In this document: positions 63,609 through 64,000 of the stretch, piece by piece
How positions within the stretch are numbered: the stretch's first letter is position 1
Layout of the letters: each line of letters begins with the position of its first letter
Assembly: GCF_012971725.1 (NCBI RefSeq)
Contig: NZ_CP048833.1
Span: 5,828,001 to 5,892,000, forward strand
Direction of reading: 5' to 3'
Length of the DNA stretch: 64,000 nt
From: Pseudomonas multiresinivorans
GTDB lineage: Bacteria > Pseudomonadota > Gammaproteobacteria > Pseudomonadales > Pseudomonadaceae
The notes under the pieces: generated by a model
What the model was told of the DNA's origin: nothing
The model's database searches: none
The model's input: the letters and a program-made list of their open reading frames with translations, nothing else
Translations under genes and position numbers: made by a program

Positions 63609-64000
63609 TTACCCCCTTGCCTCGACGCTGTCGGCGAGGATCGCCAGCACCAGTTGCTGGAAATCCAGGCCGGCCGCGCGCGCGGCCATGGGCACCAGGC
63701 TGTGGTCCGTCATGCCCGGTGCGGTGTTCACTTCCAACAGCCAGAAGCGCCCTTGGGCGTCCTGCATCACGTCGGTCCGACCCCAGCCCTGGATGCCTAG
63801 GGCATCGCAGGCGCGCGCGGTCAGGTCCTTGAGTTCCTGTTCCTTGTCGACATCCAGGCCGCAGGGAATCTGGTACTGGGTATCGTTGGCCAGGTACTTC
63901 GCGTCGTAGTCGTAGAAGGTGTGCGGAGTGCCCAGGCGAATGGGCGGCAGCACCTGGCCACGGAGGATCGCGACGGTGTATTCGGGGCCGCTGATCCACT
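63609..64000 (-). CDS. ddlB: D-alanine--D-alanine ligase, 3' part; continues past window end
   Basis: The last 129 residues of an ATP-grasp ligase making the D-Ala-D-Ala dipeptide for peptidoglycan. The visible sequence starts WISGPEYTVAILRGQVLPPI and includes YDYDAKYLANDTQYQIPCGL, DVMQDAQGRFWLLEVNTAPG (metal-binding Glu and Asn) and MTDHSLVPMAARAAGLDF. The 5' part lies beyond base 64000. It is the upstream neighbour of ftsQ in the dcw cluster. Confidence 0.96.
   Translation of the reverse strand, partial: WISGPEYTVAILRGQVLPPIRLGTPHTFYDYDAKYLANDTQYQIPCGLDVDKEQELKDLTARACDALGIQGWGRTDVMQDAQGRFWLLEVNTAPGMTDHSLVPMAARAAGLDFQQLVLAILADSVEARG

Noticed and set aside
61656..63800. A 714-codon plus-strand frame opposite ftsA, ftsQ and ddlB
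   Set aside because: It covers three well-identified division genes on the other strand and has no start signal or domain.

Overview
The window is high-GC chromosomal DNA of a Pseudomonas in or near the P. aeruginosa group. This rests on protein-level resemblance to PctA, ColRS, PprAB, GroEL and the division proteins, on REP repeats of Pseudomonas type, and on gene order. From memory, 9.4-30.3 kb follows the pitA/pprA/fppA/pprB/tad-rcp/flp/pct locus of strain PAO1, and 32-64 kb follows its pncB2/inaA/colRS/groESL/ampG/argJ/secA/lpxC/ftsZAQ/ddlB block. No tRNA, rRNA, CRISPR array, insertion sequence or prophage gene was found, so this is mostly core genome.

Layout. 0-9 kb is a mixed set: a 5'-truncated polyphosphate kinase 2, a LysR regulator divergent from a glutathione transferase, an MFS exporter, a divergent DmeR/DmeF nickel-cobalt efflux pair with a recognisable shared operator, an RluA-type pseudouridine synthase, two tiny overlapping unknown genes, PsiF and an SfnR-like sigma-54 activator. 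9-26 kb is phosphate permease PitA and then the complete type IVb (Flp/Tad) pilus system: regulators PprA/PprB, prepilin peptidase FppA, minor pilins TadF/TadG, the rcpC-rcpA-tadZABCD operon (4-bp overlaps link tadZ-tadA-tadB and tadC-tadD) and the divergent pilin gene flp. 26-30.4 kb holds two amino-acid-type chemoreceptors, PctC and PctA, whose 3' halves, terminators and downstream REP cassettes are near-duplicates, the cassette being flipped in one copy. 30.4-37.9 kb is a minus-strand block: a HerA-like ATPase, PncB, an InaA/methyltransferase group, ColS/ColR, and a fluoride-riboswitch-controlled crcB plus DUF190 gene. 38-43.6 kb contains groESL with a sigma-32-type promoter, FxsA, a HugZ-like protein, an SDR and a DUF481 outer-membrane protein. 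43.7-54 kb carries an alkyltransferase-like protein, AmpG, MscS, YajQ, a REC plus degenerate GGDEF protein, PanE, a sensor kinase, a cobalamin adenosyltransferase, a Nudix-ThiE fusion and a GST. 54-64 kb is ArgJ, SecA, DciA, and the end of the dcw cluster read on the minus strand (ddlB, ftsQ, ftsA, ftsZ, lpxC).

How the parts work together. The Tad genes make one envelope-spanning machine: pilin Flp, peptidase FppA, ATPase TadA, platform TadB/C, secretin RcpA with RcpC/TadD, localiser TadZ and pseudopilins, controlled by PprAB. The metal and halide genes (dmeRF, crcB) are self-contained stress modules with visible cis elements. ddlB-ftsQAZ-lpxC-secA supplies wall precursor synthesis, division, lipid A synthesis and protein export.

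I did not find a clearly new multi-gene system. The best leads are the inverted REP cassette between the two chemoreceptor genes, the tiny overlapping gene pair at 6701-6930 with its unusual ribosome-binding layout, the fluoride riboswitch with a Shine-Dalgarno-sequestering hairpin driving crcB-DUF190, and the DmeR operator architecture.
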